NCBI GenBank assembly: GCA_002342035.1 | Contig: DDPE01000042.1 | Span: forward strand, 1 to 48,062 | Reading direction: 5' to 3' | Source: Asticcacaulis sp. UBA2476 | Lineage (GTDB): Bacteria > Pseudomonadota > Alphaproteobacteria > Caulobacterales > Caulobacteraceae | Length of the DNA: 48,062 nt | Shown: piece after piece, positions 16,712 to 24,990 of the stretch | Numbering within the stretch: the first letter of the stretch is position 1 | Layout of the letters: each line of letters opens with the position of its first letter | Program-made: the position numbers and the translations under genes | The notes under the pieces: generated by a model | What the model saw: only the letters and a program-made list of their open reading frames with translations | What the model was told of the DNA's origin: nothing | Databases searched by the model: none

Positions 16712-17883
16712 TGAATCTATCCCACAACATCCCCGTCGATGTCATTGATGCGCCCATGCGCCGGACGTTTACGGTGAGCAATGCCACCATCCGCACCCTG
16801 TCGAAATTTGGCGCTCAGGTGCCGGTATTTATCGGCAACTATTTCAAAAGCTGGGAACCGTACCGTCCGTACTGGAACTATGAAGACGGCATCGTCTGGA
16901 AAGGCGCGCTTGACCTTTATCAAACCACCAAGGATGAAGCCTTTCTGGACTATATCCTGAAAGAAATGGACACCCGCGTTCTGCCCGATGGATCCATGCC
17001 GACCTTCCTGCCGACAGAATATAATATCGACCATATTAACGGCGGTAAGATCCTGTTTCCGCTTTATGAAATCACAGGTGAGGATCGTTTCCGTAAAGCG
17101 ATGGATATCCAGTTCGCTCAGTTGAAAGACCATCCGCGCACGAAATCCGGCAATTACTGGCACAAGCAGATTTACCCGCATCAGGTCTGGCTCGACGGCA
17201 TGTTCATGGCTCAGCCGTTTCAGGTTGCCTATGCCCGCATCACCGGCAATGAGGCCCTGTTTGCCGACAGCGTGCAGCAGTTTTTCAATGTCGACCGCCT
17301 GCTGAAAAAAGATAACGGCCTCTATTTCCACGGCTGGGACGAAAGCCGCACGGAGCGCTGGTCGAACCCGGACACCGGCCTGTCGCCCAATGTCTGGGGC
17401 CGCGCCATGGGTTGGTGGATCGGGGCCCTGGTCGAATCCTATGAACATTCAACGGGTCTGGATGAGGCTGGCCGGGCCGAACTGGCTCGCATCACGCGCG
17501 ATACCTTAAACGCGCTGCTGAAGTTCCGCTCCGCCAATGGCCTGTGGTATCAGGTCGTCGATCAGGGCGATCGCGACGGCAATTACGAGGAAGCCTCAGC
17601 CTCGCTGATGATTTCATACGGCCTGATGAAGGCGGCCCGCCTTGGGATCGTCGGTGACGCTGAGCGCAAGGCCGGTCGCGACAGCCTTCAGGCCGCCATT
17701 GACCGTTTCCTGACGCCCACGGCGCTGAACGGTATTTGCGGGGTCGCGGGCCTTGGCAATGTGCCCTATCGCGACGGCACGTTTGCGTATTATATGTCTG
17801 AAAAAATCACCCCCAACGACCCCAAGGGCGTCGGGGCGTTGATGTGGAGCCTGAGTGAAGGCGTGAATGAAGGAAAAGCCTGA
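16708..17883 (+). CDS. GH105 unsaturated glycuronyl hydrolase (YteR/RhiN type)
   Basis: A 391-residue family 105 enzyme with the (alpha/alpha)6-barrel pattern. It removes the 4,5-unsaturated uronic acid from the non-reducing end of lyase-generated pectin oligosaccharides by hydrating the double bond. Likely catalytic aspartates, by comparison with YteR, are D108 (NIDHINGG) and D163 (VWLDGMFMA). WGRAMGWW and GNYEEASASLMISYGLMKA are further family marks. No signal peptide is present, so it acts in the cytoplasm. Its product converts to DKI, the KduI substrate, which links this operon to kduI-kduD. It overlaps the GH28 gene by four bases and the next gene by one. Confidence 0.93.
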   Translation: MMNLSHNIPVDVIDAPMRRTFTVSNATIRTLSKFGAQVPVFIGNYFKSWEPYRPYWNYEDGIVWKGALDLYQTTKDEAFLDYILKEMDTRVLPDGSMPTFLPTEYNIDHINGGKILFPLYEITGEDRFRKAMDIQFAQLKDHPRTKSGNYWHKQIYPHQVWLDGMFMAQPFQVAYARITGNEALFADSVQQFFNVDRLLKKDNGLYFHGWDESRTERWSNPDTGLSPNVWGRAMGWWIGALVESYEHSTGLDEAGRAELARITRDTLNALLKFRSANGLWYQVVDQGDRDGNYEEASASLMISYGLMKAARLGIVGDAERKAGRDSLQAAIDRFLTPTALNGICGVAGLGNVPYRDGTFAYYMSEKITPNDPKGVGALMWSLSEGVNEGKA

Positions 17884-18728
17884 TGCCGTTAAAAGATATT
17901 GCCAAAAACTTCGTCACCGCCCGTCGTTCGGCGGCCGCCTTGACGGATTATCCGGGCACGATCCCGTCGGTTTTGGATGAGTCTTACTTCATTCAGGATC
18001 AGGCCATCGCCCTATGGGATAAGCCAGTTATCGGCTGGAAAATCGGGCGACTGGCGCCGGAGCGACAGGCCGAACATGGCACGGAACGTCTGGCCGGGCC
18101 TATCTTTCAACCCATGTTCAAGCCTTATCATGGCGAGCCCGTTCATGTGCCAGTGTTTGAGCATGGCTTTGCGGCCGTTGAGGCCGAGTATGTCTTCCGC
18201 ATCGGCAAGGACGCCCCGGTCGCCAAAACAGACTATACGGAGGCCGAAGCGCTGGGTCTCATCGACGCCATGTTCGCCGGCATCGAGATGGCGGGATCGC
18301 CATTGCCGACGATTAATAAACTCGGCCCTACGGTCGTGGCATCGGATTTCGGCAATAATTTCGGGTTGATTTTAGGGCCGCAACTGATGGCCTTTGATGA
18401 GACATCAACCGTCAGCGATCTGGATGAAAACGCCGTCAAGGCGTTTCGTGCCACCACCGAAATTGACGGCCATGTGGTCGGCCAGGGCGGCCTGTTCACC
18501 ATGCCGGGCGGCCCGCTCAAGGCCATCGGCTGGCTGGCCGGGCATCTGGCGCGCCGTCAAAAACCGCTGCGCAAAGGTCAGTTGATCTCATCGGGGGCGA
18601 CCACAGGTATTCATGACATACTGATTGGTCAGGCCTCCACAGTTCGCTTCGATAGCCCAAATCTGTCGACCACCGAACTGAAACTGCAAACCTATCGCCT
18701 GGAATCAGACGGCCCTGAACTGGCCTGA
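17883..18728 (+). CDS. MhpD-like 2-keto-acid hydratase/decarboxylase (FAH superfamily)
   Basis: A 281-residue protein of the 2-keto-4-pentenoate hydratase/fumarylacetoacetase superfamily. Landmarks are IGWKIG (about 47-52), the metal-binding AVEAEYVFRIGKD (about 99-111), IEMAGSP and SGATTGIHDI near the C terminus. Known relatives hydrate 2-hydroxypenta-2,4-dienoate in aromatic breakdown, but no aromatic genes are nearby. Its start codon overlaps the GH105 stop, placing it firmly in the pectin operon. Other FAH-superfamily members dehydrate 2-keto-3-deoxy sugar acids, so action on a keto-deoxy uronate intermediate is a reasonable guess. The true substrate is unknown. Confidence 0.8.
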   Translation: MPLKDIAKNFVTARRSAAALTDYPGTIPSVLDESYFIQDQAIALWDKPVIGWKIGRLAPERQAEHGTERLAGPIFQPMFKPYHGEPVHVPVFEHGFAAVEAEYVFRIGKDAPVAKTDYTEAEALGLIDAMFAGIEMAGSPLPTINKLGPTVVASDFGNNFGLILGPQLMAFDETSTVSDLDENAVKAFRATTEIDGHVVGQGGLFTMPGGPLKAIGWLAGHLARRQKPLRKGQLISSGATTGIHDILIGQASTVRFDSPNLSTTELKLQTYRLESDGPELA

Positions 18729-18754
18729 CGCACACCTATAAGATGAAATTAACA

Positions 18755-18783
18755 GCAAAAGCGGCTTAAAATGCCGCTTTTGC
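18755..18783 (+). terminator. Hairpin after the ABC/hydrolase operon
   Basis: GCAAAAGCGGC (18755-18765) pairs perfectly with 18773-18783 around a seven-base loop, 27 bp past the last stop codon of the operon. The U-rich part is inside the stem and no clear T-run follows, so it may be a weak terminator or a 3' mRNA stabiliser. The rest of the 301-bp gap before the receptor gene holds two operators and no further gene. Confidence 0.6.
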
Positions 18784-18876
18784 GGCATCTGGGCACCAGA
18801 TAATATGGCAGAATTGCCACTTTTGACAACAACGTCATTTCCATACTTGTTTTATTAAATCATCTATGCGTAACTT

Positions 18877-18892
18877 ATGCCACCGGTGTCAT
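18877..18892. promoter_or_regulatory. Predicted operator 4 (TonB receptor, distal)
   Basis: ATGCCACCGGTGTCAT matches the consensus ATGACACCGGTGTCAT with one change. Its centre is 31 bp from that of operator 5, close to three helical turns, so two regulators could bind the same face of the DNA. Confidence 0.78.
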
Positions 18893-18908
18893 GAATCCTG
18901 ATGCACGA

Positions 18909-18922
18909 TGACACCGGTGTCA
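18909..18922. promoter_or_regulatory. Predicted operator 5 (TonB receptor, proximal)
   Basis: TGACACCGGTGTCA is a perfect 14-bp palindrome and the best copy of the motif in the window. It lies 107 bp before the receptor start codon. Confidence 0.82.
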
Positions 18923-19029
18923 AATTTTTAGCCGAAGCGGGGCGTCATTCCGGGGCCCTCAAAACAATGACTGATCAGCCACCTCACAAATGAGGGGCAT
19001 GATCAATGGCAAAAACGGGGAGTTGATCT

Positions 19030-21891
19030 ATGCCTGCCAAAATCACGCACGCTACAGGTGCGCCTAAAATTTATCGTGCCCGCATCCGCTTCGGAGCGTC
19101 GCTTGCTGTCCTGATGGCCGCAACCGTCGGCACCGCCGCCTTCGCTCAAGATGCCGCACCGACTGACGATGTTGAAACCGTTGTTGTCACCGGTTTCCGC
19201 GGTTCGCTGCAAAGCTCAATCAGCACCAAAAAGCAGGATCTGGGTATTGTCGATGTCATCAGCGCCGAAGATATTGCTGATTTTCCTGACAATAATCTGG
19301 CTGAGTCCCTGCAACGTATTCCGGGCATTGCCATCGACCGTGACGGCGGCGAAGGTCGTACAATTACGGTTCGCGGTCTGGGGCCAACCTTTACGCGCGT
19401 GCGCATCAACGGCCTTGAAGCTCTGGCGACCACTGGCGGTAAGGACTCAACCGGCGCCAACCTTGACCGCGGCTTCGATTTCAATGTTTTTGCCTCTGAG
19501 CTGTTTAAATCGCTGACCGTGCGTAAATCGCAATCAGCCGAAATCGATGAAGGCTCGCTTGGCGCGACCGTCGATCTTCAGGCATCCCGACCGTTTGATT
19601 ATAAAGGCTTTACCTTCGCCGCCGGTGCCCAGGCAGCCTATAACGATCGCTCAGAAGATACCAGCCCGCGCCTGACCATGCTGATCTCCAATCGCTGGGC
19701 TGACGGCAAGTTGGGGGCGCTTTTGTCGGTCGCCTATTCGGAACGCAATCTGTTTGAAGAAGGCCCTTCAACAGTACGTTGGGAAAATGCGTTTAACCAA
19801 ACCTCCGGCGCACGCTTTCAAAGCTATTCCACCAATGGCGGGTCGAGCTTTACCACTATACCAGCTTCGGGAACTTTGACCGGAGAGGCGCTTGCCGTCT
19901 CAAACGCCCTGCATCCTCGTATTCCGCGCTATGGCCGTTTGAGCTATGACCAGAAGCGCTTAGGGGTTACGGGTGCCTTTCAGATGCGCCCCAGCGACAG
20001 TACGTTAGTCACCCTGGAGGCTATGTACTCAAAATTCCGCGCGGACCGTACCGAGCATTATCTGGAAGCCCTGTCTTTCAGCCGCGGGGGTCAGGGTAAT
20101 CCACAATCGGATATTTACAACTATACCATCGACGGCACCGGTACGATCACCAAGGCCAGCTTTAACGATGTCGATATTCGCTCCGAAATGCGCTTCGATG
20201 ATCAGTCGTCAACCTTTGGCCAGTTGAATCTGATTGTCGATCATCAGTTCACAGATCGTCTGAAAGCTAAGGTAATACTGGGGTCGTCAAAGTCAGTTCA
20301 GGACAATCCGCGTCAGACCACTCTGTCGTTCGATGCTTACGATGTCGACGGTTATTCTTATGATTTTACCGACTCGCGTAACCCCACATTCAACTACGCC
20401 ACCAAAAATGGCTGTACGGTCAATCAGGCCTGCTACTGGGCCTATTCCTCAGCCACAACAGCCGGCGACGCCTCATTGGTGCGTATACGTCCGAACAAAA
20501 CGGATAATGAATTCAAAACGGCAAAGCTTGATCTCGAATATGATCTGAACTCGGATTACAAATTAAAGTTCGGTGTCGCACGCAAGGAATACGACTTTTT
20601 GACCCGGCAGGCCCGCCGCGCCAATGAAAATGTACCCGCCGCTGCCGCCACATTCCTCAATGCCAATATTGCCAACATCTCCCGAACCGTTGAAGGTTTT
20701 GGCAGTTCATGGCTGGTGCCGGACGTCGATAAGGTTGTTGCCGCTATTAATTTTGAATGTAACTGCGTCAATTCTTATGGCGACTTTACCACCGGCACTT
20801 CCAGCGTCGGTGGGGCGCGCGGCCTTAACCGTGCCGCCAGCGAAGTCGATAACAGCCTCTATGGGCAGATCGATTTCAGGACACAACTTGGCAATATGCC
20901 GGTCAAAGGTAATCTCGGCGTGCGTTATGTCGAAACCAATCAGCACACCGAAGGCTATTTGACAGCAACCACCTACGTGTCGGTTGACCGGACTTATAAC
21001 GACACCCTGCCCGCCTTGAACGTCTCCATTGAGCCGCTGGATAACGTCTTTATCCGATTTGCGGCCGCCAAAACCATGGCGCGGCCTCTGCTCACCAACC
21101 TGACGCCAGGGGGCACGCTGAATACCTCGACTCTAACCTATACCGGCGGCAACCCGATGCTGGATCCGTTCCGCTCGACCAACTACGATCTGAATTTCGA
21201 GTGGTATGCCGATAAGGACACGCTGTTCTCAATTGGTTTCTTCCAGAAAGATATCGACAGCTACATCCAGAACTTCAACTACACAGCGCCTTACAGCGAA
21301 CTGGGCCTGCCGCTCGATCTTCTGCCTAACGGTCAGTCAGCCAGTACGAATTACCTCGTAACCAACCCGATTTCAACGCCGGGCGGCACACTGAAAGGCT
21401 ATGAGATCAGCCTGCAAAAGCCGTTCACCTTCTTACCCGGCCCGCTGAAAAACTTTGGCGGCATCGTAAACTACACCCACGTCGAATCGCAAATTGCTTA
21501 CCGGACATCGACGACTTCGACCGCCACCCGTACCGAAGACCTTCTCGGCATGTCACCCGAATCCTGGAACGCCACCCTCTATTATGAAACCCAAAAGTTC
21601 TCTGCGCGCGTGTCGGCAGCCTACCGTTCGCGTTATCTGACCAACCTGTTGCCAGGTAGCGGCGCAGACTTCCAGGGCAAGAATGAGACGCTGAATTACG
21701 ACATGTCGGCCACCTATCAACTGACGGACAATATTGCCCTGTCGTTTGAAGGCATCAACCTGAGCGACGAAGCCGACGACCGCTATAATGCCTACAATCA
21801 GGCCTTAACCGGCAACACCAATCAGGATGCGGTTCTGGAATACACCGAATCGGGCCGGTCGTTCCTGTTTGGCATCCGCTACAAGTATTAA
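19030..21891 (+). CDS. TonB-dependent receptor (Caulobacter/Xanthomonas type)
   Basis: A 953-residue outer-membrane receptor. A signal peptide ends at AFA-Q (cleavage about 39/40) and the TonB box ETVVVTG follows at 49-55. The plug domain shows ESLQRIPGIAIDRDGGEGRTITVRGLGP and the barrel runs to a terminal tyrosine after FLFGIRYKY, as expected for outer-membrane insertion. It belongs to the large-receptor group used by Caulobacter and Xanthomonas for plant polysaccharide fragments. The ATG has GGGGAG upstream. Two operators upstream and the flanking enzymes indicate uptake of oligogalacturonides, powered by TonB-ExbBD encoded elsewhere. Two terminators follow. Confidence 0.95.
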   Translation: MPAKITHATGAPKIYRARIRFGASLAVLMAATVGTAAFAQDAAPTDDVETVVVTGFRGSLQSSISTKKQDLGIVDVISAEDIADFPDNNLAESLQRIPGIAIDRDGGEGRTITVRGLGPTFTRVRINGLEALATTGGKDSTGANLDRGFDFNVFASELFKSLTVRKSQSAEIDEGSLGATVDLQASRPFDYKGFTFAAGAQAAYNDRSEDTSPRLTMLISNRWADGKLGALLSVAYSERNLFEEGPSTVRWENAFNQTSGARFQSYSTNGGSSFTTIPASGTLTGEALAVSNALHPRIPRYGRLSYDQKRLGVTGAFQMRPSDSTLVTLEAMYSKFRADRTEHYLEALSFSRGGQGNPQSDIYNYTIDGTGTITKASFNDVDIRSEMRFDDQSSTFGQLNLIVDHQFTDRLKAKVILGSSKSVQDNPRQTTLSFDAYDVDGYSYDFTDSRNPTFNYATKNGCTVNQACYWAYSSATTAGDASLVRIRPNKTDNEFKTAKLDLEYDLNSDYKLKFGVARKEYDFLTRQARRANENVPAAAATFLNANIANISRTVEGFGSSWLVPDVDKVVAAINFECNCVNSYGDFTTGTSSVGGARGLNRAASEVDNSLYGQIDFRTQLGNMPVKGNLGVRYVETNQHTEGYLTATTYVSVDRTYNDTLPALNVSIEPLDNVFIRFAAAKTMARPLLTNLTPGGTLNTSTLTYTGGNPMLDPFRSTNYDLNFEWYADKDTLFSIGFFQKDIDSYIQNFNYTAPYSELGLPLDLLPNGQSASTNYLVTNPISTPGGTLKGYEISLQKPFTFLPGPLKNFGGIVNYTHVESQIAYRTSTTSTATRTEDLLGMSPESWNATLYYETQKFSARVSAAYRSRYLTNLLPGSGADFQGKNETLNYDMSATYQLTDNIALSFEGINLSDEADDRYNAYNQALTGNTNQDAVLEYTESGRSFLFGIRYKY

Positions 21892-21903
21892 ACCCCGCGT
21901 TTG

Positions 21904-21930
21904 GTGCGCCGGAGGCAGGTGCCGGCGCAT
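21904..21930 (+). terminator. First hairpin after the receptor gene
   Basis: GTGCGCCGG (21904-21912) pairs with CCGGCGCAT (21922-21930), including one G-U pair, 12 bases after the receptor stop codon. Only a short CTTT follows, so it is probably a helper to the stronger terminator downstream. Confidence 0.55.
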
Positions 21931-21999
21931 CTTTAGTTGAGTACGCCTGATCTGCCTGACTTTAGGCGCGCTCCTGACCTTCTATGCGCGTCTGACCTT

Positions 22000-22036
22000 G
22001 AGCTTCGCGGCCTTCCCGGCCCGAAGCTCTTTTTTT
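22000..22036 (+). terminator. Rho-independent terminator of the receptor gene
   Basis: GAGCTTCG (22000-22007) pairs with CGAAGCTC (22022-22029), an inner GGCC/GGCC pair extends the stem, and seven T residues follow (22030-22036). It isolates kdgK transcription from the receptor gene. Confidence 0.9.
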
Positions 22037-22052
22037 ATGAGACCGGTCAAAA
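22037..22052. promoter_or_regulatory. Weak candidate operator 6 (kdgK)
   Basis: ATGAGACCGGTCAAAA keeps the ATGA and ACCGGT core of the motif and matches the full consensus at about 11 of 16 positions. It lies 66 bp before the kdgK ATG, directly after the terminator T-run. The match is weak and may be chance. Confidence 0.35.
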
Positions 22053-22118
22053 GCGCTTCACAGACACGGTTTTGCGCACTACACACAAACCCATACGGAA
22101 AGAGGGAAACTGAACATT

Positions 22119-23135
22119 ATGAAGGCCTTTGCGTGCTTTGGGGAATTGCTGGTCCGGCTGACGACGACGGGCGTTGATCCGCTCTATGGCCTGCCGCAAT
22201 TGGTGCCCTTCATCGGTGGCGCCGAAGCCAATGTCGCCGTCGGTTTGCAACGCCTTGGCCACAAAGCCAAGATGATCAGCGTTATCCCTGACAACGATCT
22301 GGGTCTCGCTGCCGTTCAGGAGGTGCGCAAATGGGGCGTTGATACGTCTGATGTCACCACGCAGCCCGGACGGATGGGCCTCTATTTTCTGACCACCGGC
22401 GCCATTCACCGCCCTTCGGATATTCTTTATGATCGCGCGGGCTCTGCCTTTGCGACGGCGGATTTCTCTAAGCTGGATTGGCCAGCTCTTCTGGCGGATG
22501 CCGATTGGCTGCATGTCTCCGGCGTGACCGCGGCTCTGGGTCAGAACTGCGTCGATGCGGCTCTGGCGGGCATGAAGGCGGCTAAGGCGTTAGGGGTCAA
22601 GGTATCGTTTGACTGCAATTACCGCCCAAAATTGTGGGAAGCGTGGGGCGGCGATGCGCCCACCCTGATCAAGCAGTTGATGTCCCATGCCGACCTGATT
22701 TTCGGTGGTTACCGCGATATCGAACTGGTGTTCAAAACCAAATTTGACGGCGAAGACGGTTCTCTGGCGCGCAACCGCGCCGCCGCCGACCATGCCTTTC
22801 CGACCTTCCCCGACCTGATGCGCCTGATCTCCACGCGCCGCACGCAGGTCAATGTCGATCATAACCGTCTGGCCGGGTTGATGTTCACGCGTAGTGAGAG
22901 CCTTGAGACCAAGACCTATGACATCGCGGGGATCATTGACCGCATCGGCGGTGGCGATGCCTTTGCGGCTGGTGTCCTGCACGGCATTTTAAGCGGCAAA
23001 ACCGATCAGGAAGCGCTTGATCTCGGCATCGCCTGTGGCTGTCTGAAGCACGCGATTCCGGGCGATTTCAGTCTGGCAACCGCGGCTGATCTGAATGCCT
23101 TCCTGAGTGAAGATGGCTTCGACGTTAAGCGTTAA
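22119..23135 (+). CDS. kdgK: 2-keto-3-deoxygluconate kinase
   Basis: A 338-residue PfkB/ribokinase-family sugar kinase. The N-terminal GGAEANVAVGLQRLG (about 33-47) and the C-terminal RIGGGDAFAAG, with catalytic base D280, are the two family signatures. SFDCNYRPKLW (about 163-173) is characteristic of KDG kinases. It phosphorylates KDG, the common product of the UxaA and KduD branches, to KDPG; the aldolase that splits KDPG is not in the window. AGAGGGA lies about 11 bases before the ATG. It has its own upstream region after a terminator. Members of this family also act on related keto-deoxy acids, but the context strongly favours KDG. Confidence 0.92.
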   Translation: MKAFACFGELLVRLTTTGVDPLYGLPQLVPFIGGAEANVAVGLQRLGHKAKMISVIPDNDLGLAAVQEVRKWGVDTSDVTTQPGRMGLYFLTTGAIHRPSDILYDRAGSAFATADFSKLDWPALLADADWLHVSGVTAALGQNCVDAALAGMKAAKALGVKVSFDCNYRPKLWEAWGGDAPTLIKQLMSHADLIFGGYRDIELVFKTKFDGEDGSLARNRAAADHAFPTFPDLMRLISTRRTQVNVDHNRLAGLMFTRSESLETKTYDIAGIIDRIGGGDAFAAGVLHGILSGKTDQEALDLGIACGCLKHAIPGDFSLATAADLNAFLSEDGFDVKR

Positions 23136-23147
23136 AATAAAGGCCCG

Positions 23148-23181
23148 GACTCAGGCCCAGACTCAGGCCTAGACTCAGGCC
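23148..23181. repeat. 12-bp tandem repeat, 2.8 copies
   Basis: GACTCAGGCC with a two-base linker (CA, then TA) is repeated at 23148, 23160 and 23172. The last unit overlaps the stop codon of the hybrid kinase gene on the minus strand. The array fills the gap between the convergent kdgK and kinase genes and could vary in copy number by slippage. Confidence 0.8.
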
Positions 23182-24932
23182 GCCGCCCGCAACGGATTGA
23201 TCCGGGACTTGGCAATCAGCGTGTTGATCAGCAAATCCGGGTCGATCGGCTTAGCGAGGAAATCCTCAACCCCGGCTTCGGCCCACGCCTTTTGGTGATG
23301 TTCCATGGCATTAGCGGTCAGGGCCACGATCGGCGTGTCCTGATTGGGGCCGTCCTGATTACGGATCAGTTTCGTCGCTTCGATCCCGCCCATGACAGGC
23401 ATCTGCATGTCCATCAGGATGATGTCGAAGGCTTCCGAGCGGCACAGGTCAACCGCCTGCTGACCGTTTTCAGCCATCACCCAGCGCCAGCCCAGAGGCT
23501 GCACAAACAGCGACACAATCCGGCGGTTGACCTCATGGTCATCGACAATCAGGATGGTGCGCGGCCCTTCCGCAGGTGCTTCATCCGCCTCAACCGCATC
23601 AAAGCCCTCCGGCATGTCGATCGCCGTCAGCAGCAGACTGTCGTAAGGCAAGCTTAGCGAGAAACACGACCCGTGGCCCAGGCTGGAGCGCACCGAAATA
23701 TCACCGCCCATAAGTTGGGCCAGCTTGCGCGAAATCGCCAGTCCCAAACCCGTCCCGCCATATCGGCGCGTTGTTCCGGCATCGGCCTGCTCGAAGCTTG
23801 AGAAAATGCGCTCCAACTGATCGCCCGCAATACCGATGCCCTGATCCTCGACATCAAAGCGCAGTTCAGTATGTCCGGATGCGTTGGGCAAGCGATAGAC
23901 CCGCACGATGATCAGCCCCTTGGCGGTGAACTTGACCGCATTGGACAGGAGATTGAACAGGATCTGGCGCAGGCGCAGGGGGTCAATCATGATCTGCGAC
24001 GGCAGATCATCCTCTATCTCAAGTAACAGGCGGACATTCTTGATCTGGGCCTGCGGCGACCACAGTTGTCCTACACCGGTAACTAGGTCTTTAAGGTCAA
24101 TCGCCGCCCGCTCAATCGACATCTTGCCGGCTTCGATTTTTGAGATATCCAGCACGTCATTCAGCAGGCCCATCAGAACCTCAGACGCATTGCTCAGCAT
24201 CCGGACGTGGTCGCTCTGCTCATCATTCAACGGTGTGCGCTTCAGCAAATTCGCCGCCGAAAGGACCGCGTTCATAGGCGTGCGGATTTCGTGGGTGATA
24301 ACCGCCAGAAAATTGGTCTTGGCTGCACTCTCATTTTCCGCCAGTTTGCGGGCTTCCTGGGCCTCGTCCTTGGCCACCTTAAGATCCAGAAGGCTCTGAT
24401 TGTTCTGACGCACCGCCCAGGCCAGATTGCCCAGAAACACGAACGTGCCGACATTGACGATAAACAGGGTAAATGAGTTGTGCCCCGGCTCGATCACCGC
24501 CGTCACCGACGGCAGGAACAGCAGATAAAGCGCGTGCGGCAACAGGCCCGCAAACAGGTAGGTGCGGCGATTATAAAGCTGCAAGGTCACATGCAGCAAA
24601 GCGCCACAGATCGAAATGACCGCGAAAATCCGGCCCTCTTCGCCGCCGAAAATCCACGTATAGGCCGACATGGCGGAAAAGATCAGGGTGCTTAAGGCAA
24701 TCGCGATAATAAACTTGGCTTCGTCGCCCTGCTTTTTTGGATTTTTAAGCGCGGCCTTAAACAGATTATTGTCGATAATCTGCGACACGAAATAGACCAG
24801 AAACCAGACCACCGGCCAGATGGATGGCTCCAGCAGCATGGCCGTGCCGCCCAGAAAGCCCGCAAGTCCCAGCCGTGTGCGCAATCCCTTAACGCGGGAT
24901 TTGGCAATTCCGATGAAAATAGCATCGCGCAT
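23175..24932 (-). CDS. Hybrid sensor histidine kinase, membrane-bound
   Basis: A 585-residue hybrid kinase. Residues 20-180 contain about six hydrophobic segments forming an N-terminal membrane sensor, followed by a short coiled coil. The dimerisation domain has THEIRTPMNA with phospho-acceptor H214. The ATPase domain shows NLLSNAVKF (N-box), DQGIGIA and GGTGLGLAISRKL. A C-terminal receiver (from about 458) has ILIVDD, phospho-acceptor D508 in ILMDMQMPVMGG, and the conserved lysine in FLAKPID. It lacks an HPt domain and has no response regulator next to it, so its output is unknown. ATG at 24932 is preferred to a GTG six bases upstream. It lies convergent to kdgK. Confidence 0.92.
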   Translation of the reverse strand: MRDAIFIGIAKSRVKGLRTRLGLAGFLGGTAMLLEPSIWPVVWFLVYFVSQIIDNNLFKAALKNPKKQGDEAKFIIAIALSTLIFSAMSAYTWIFGGEEGRIFAVISICGALLHVTLQLYNRRTYLFAGLLPHALYLLFLPSVTAVIEPGHNSFTLFIVNVGTFVFLGNLAWAVRQNNQSLLDLKVAKDEAQEARKLAENESAAKTNFLAVITHEIRTPMNAVLSAANLLKRTPLNDEQSDHVRMLSNASEVLMGLLNDVLDISKIEAGKMSIERAAIDLKDLVTGVGQLWSPQAQIKNVRLLLEIEDDLPSQIMIDPLRLRQILFNLLSNAVKFTAKGLIIVRVYRLPNASGHTELRFDVEDQGIGIAGDQLERIFSSFEQADAGTTRRYGGTGLGLAISRKLAQLMGGDISVRSSLGHGSCFSLSLPYDSLLLTAIDMPEGFDAVEADEAPAEGPRTILIVDDHEVNRRIVSLFVQPLGWRWVMAENGQQAVDLCRSEAFDIILMDMQMPVMGGIEATKLIRNQDGPNQDTPIVALTANAMEHHQKAWAEAGVEDFLAKPIDPDLLINTLIAKSRINPLRAAA

Positions 24933-24990
24933 GGGCACTCTAATCCGTTCGCTTAAAACGCGAACTTAGCCCAAAACCTTTAAAAGAGTT

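Noticed and set aside
23148..23181. Short direct repeats considered as a CRISPR remnant
   Set aside because: Units of 12 bp with two-base linkers are far too short for CRISPR repeats and spacers, and no cas gene is present.
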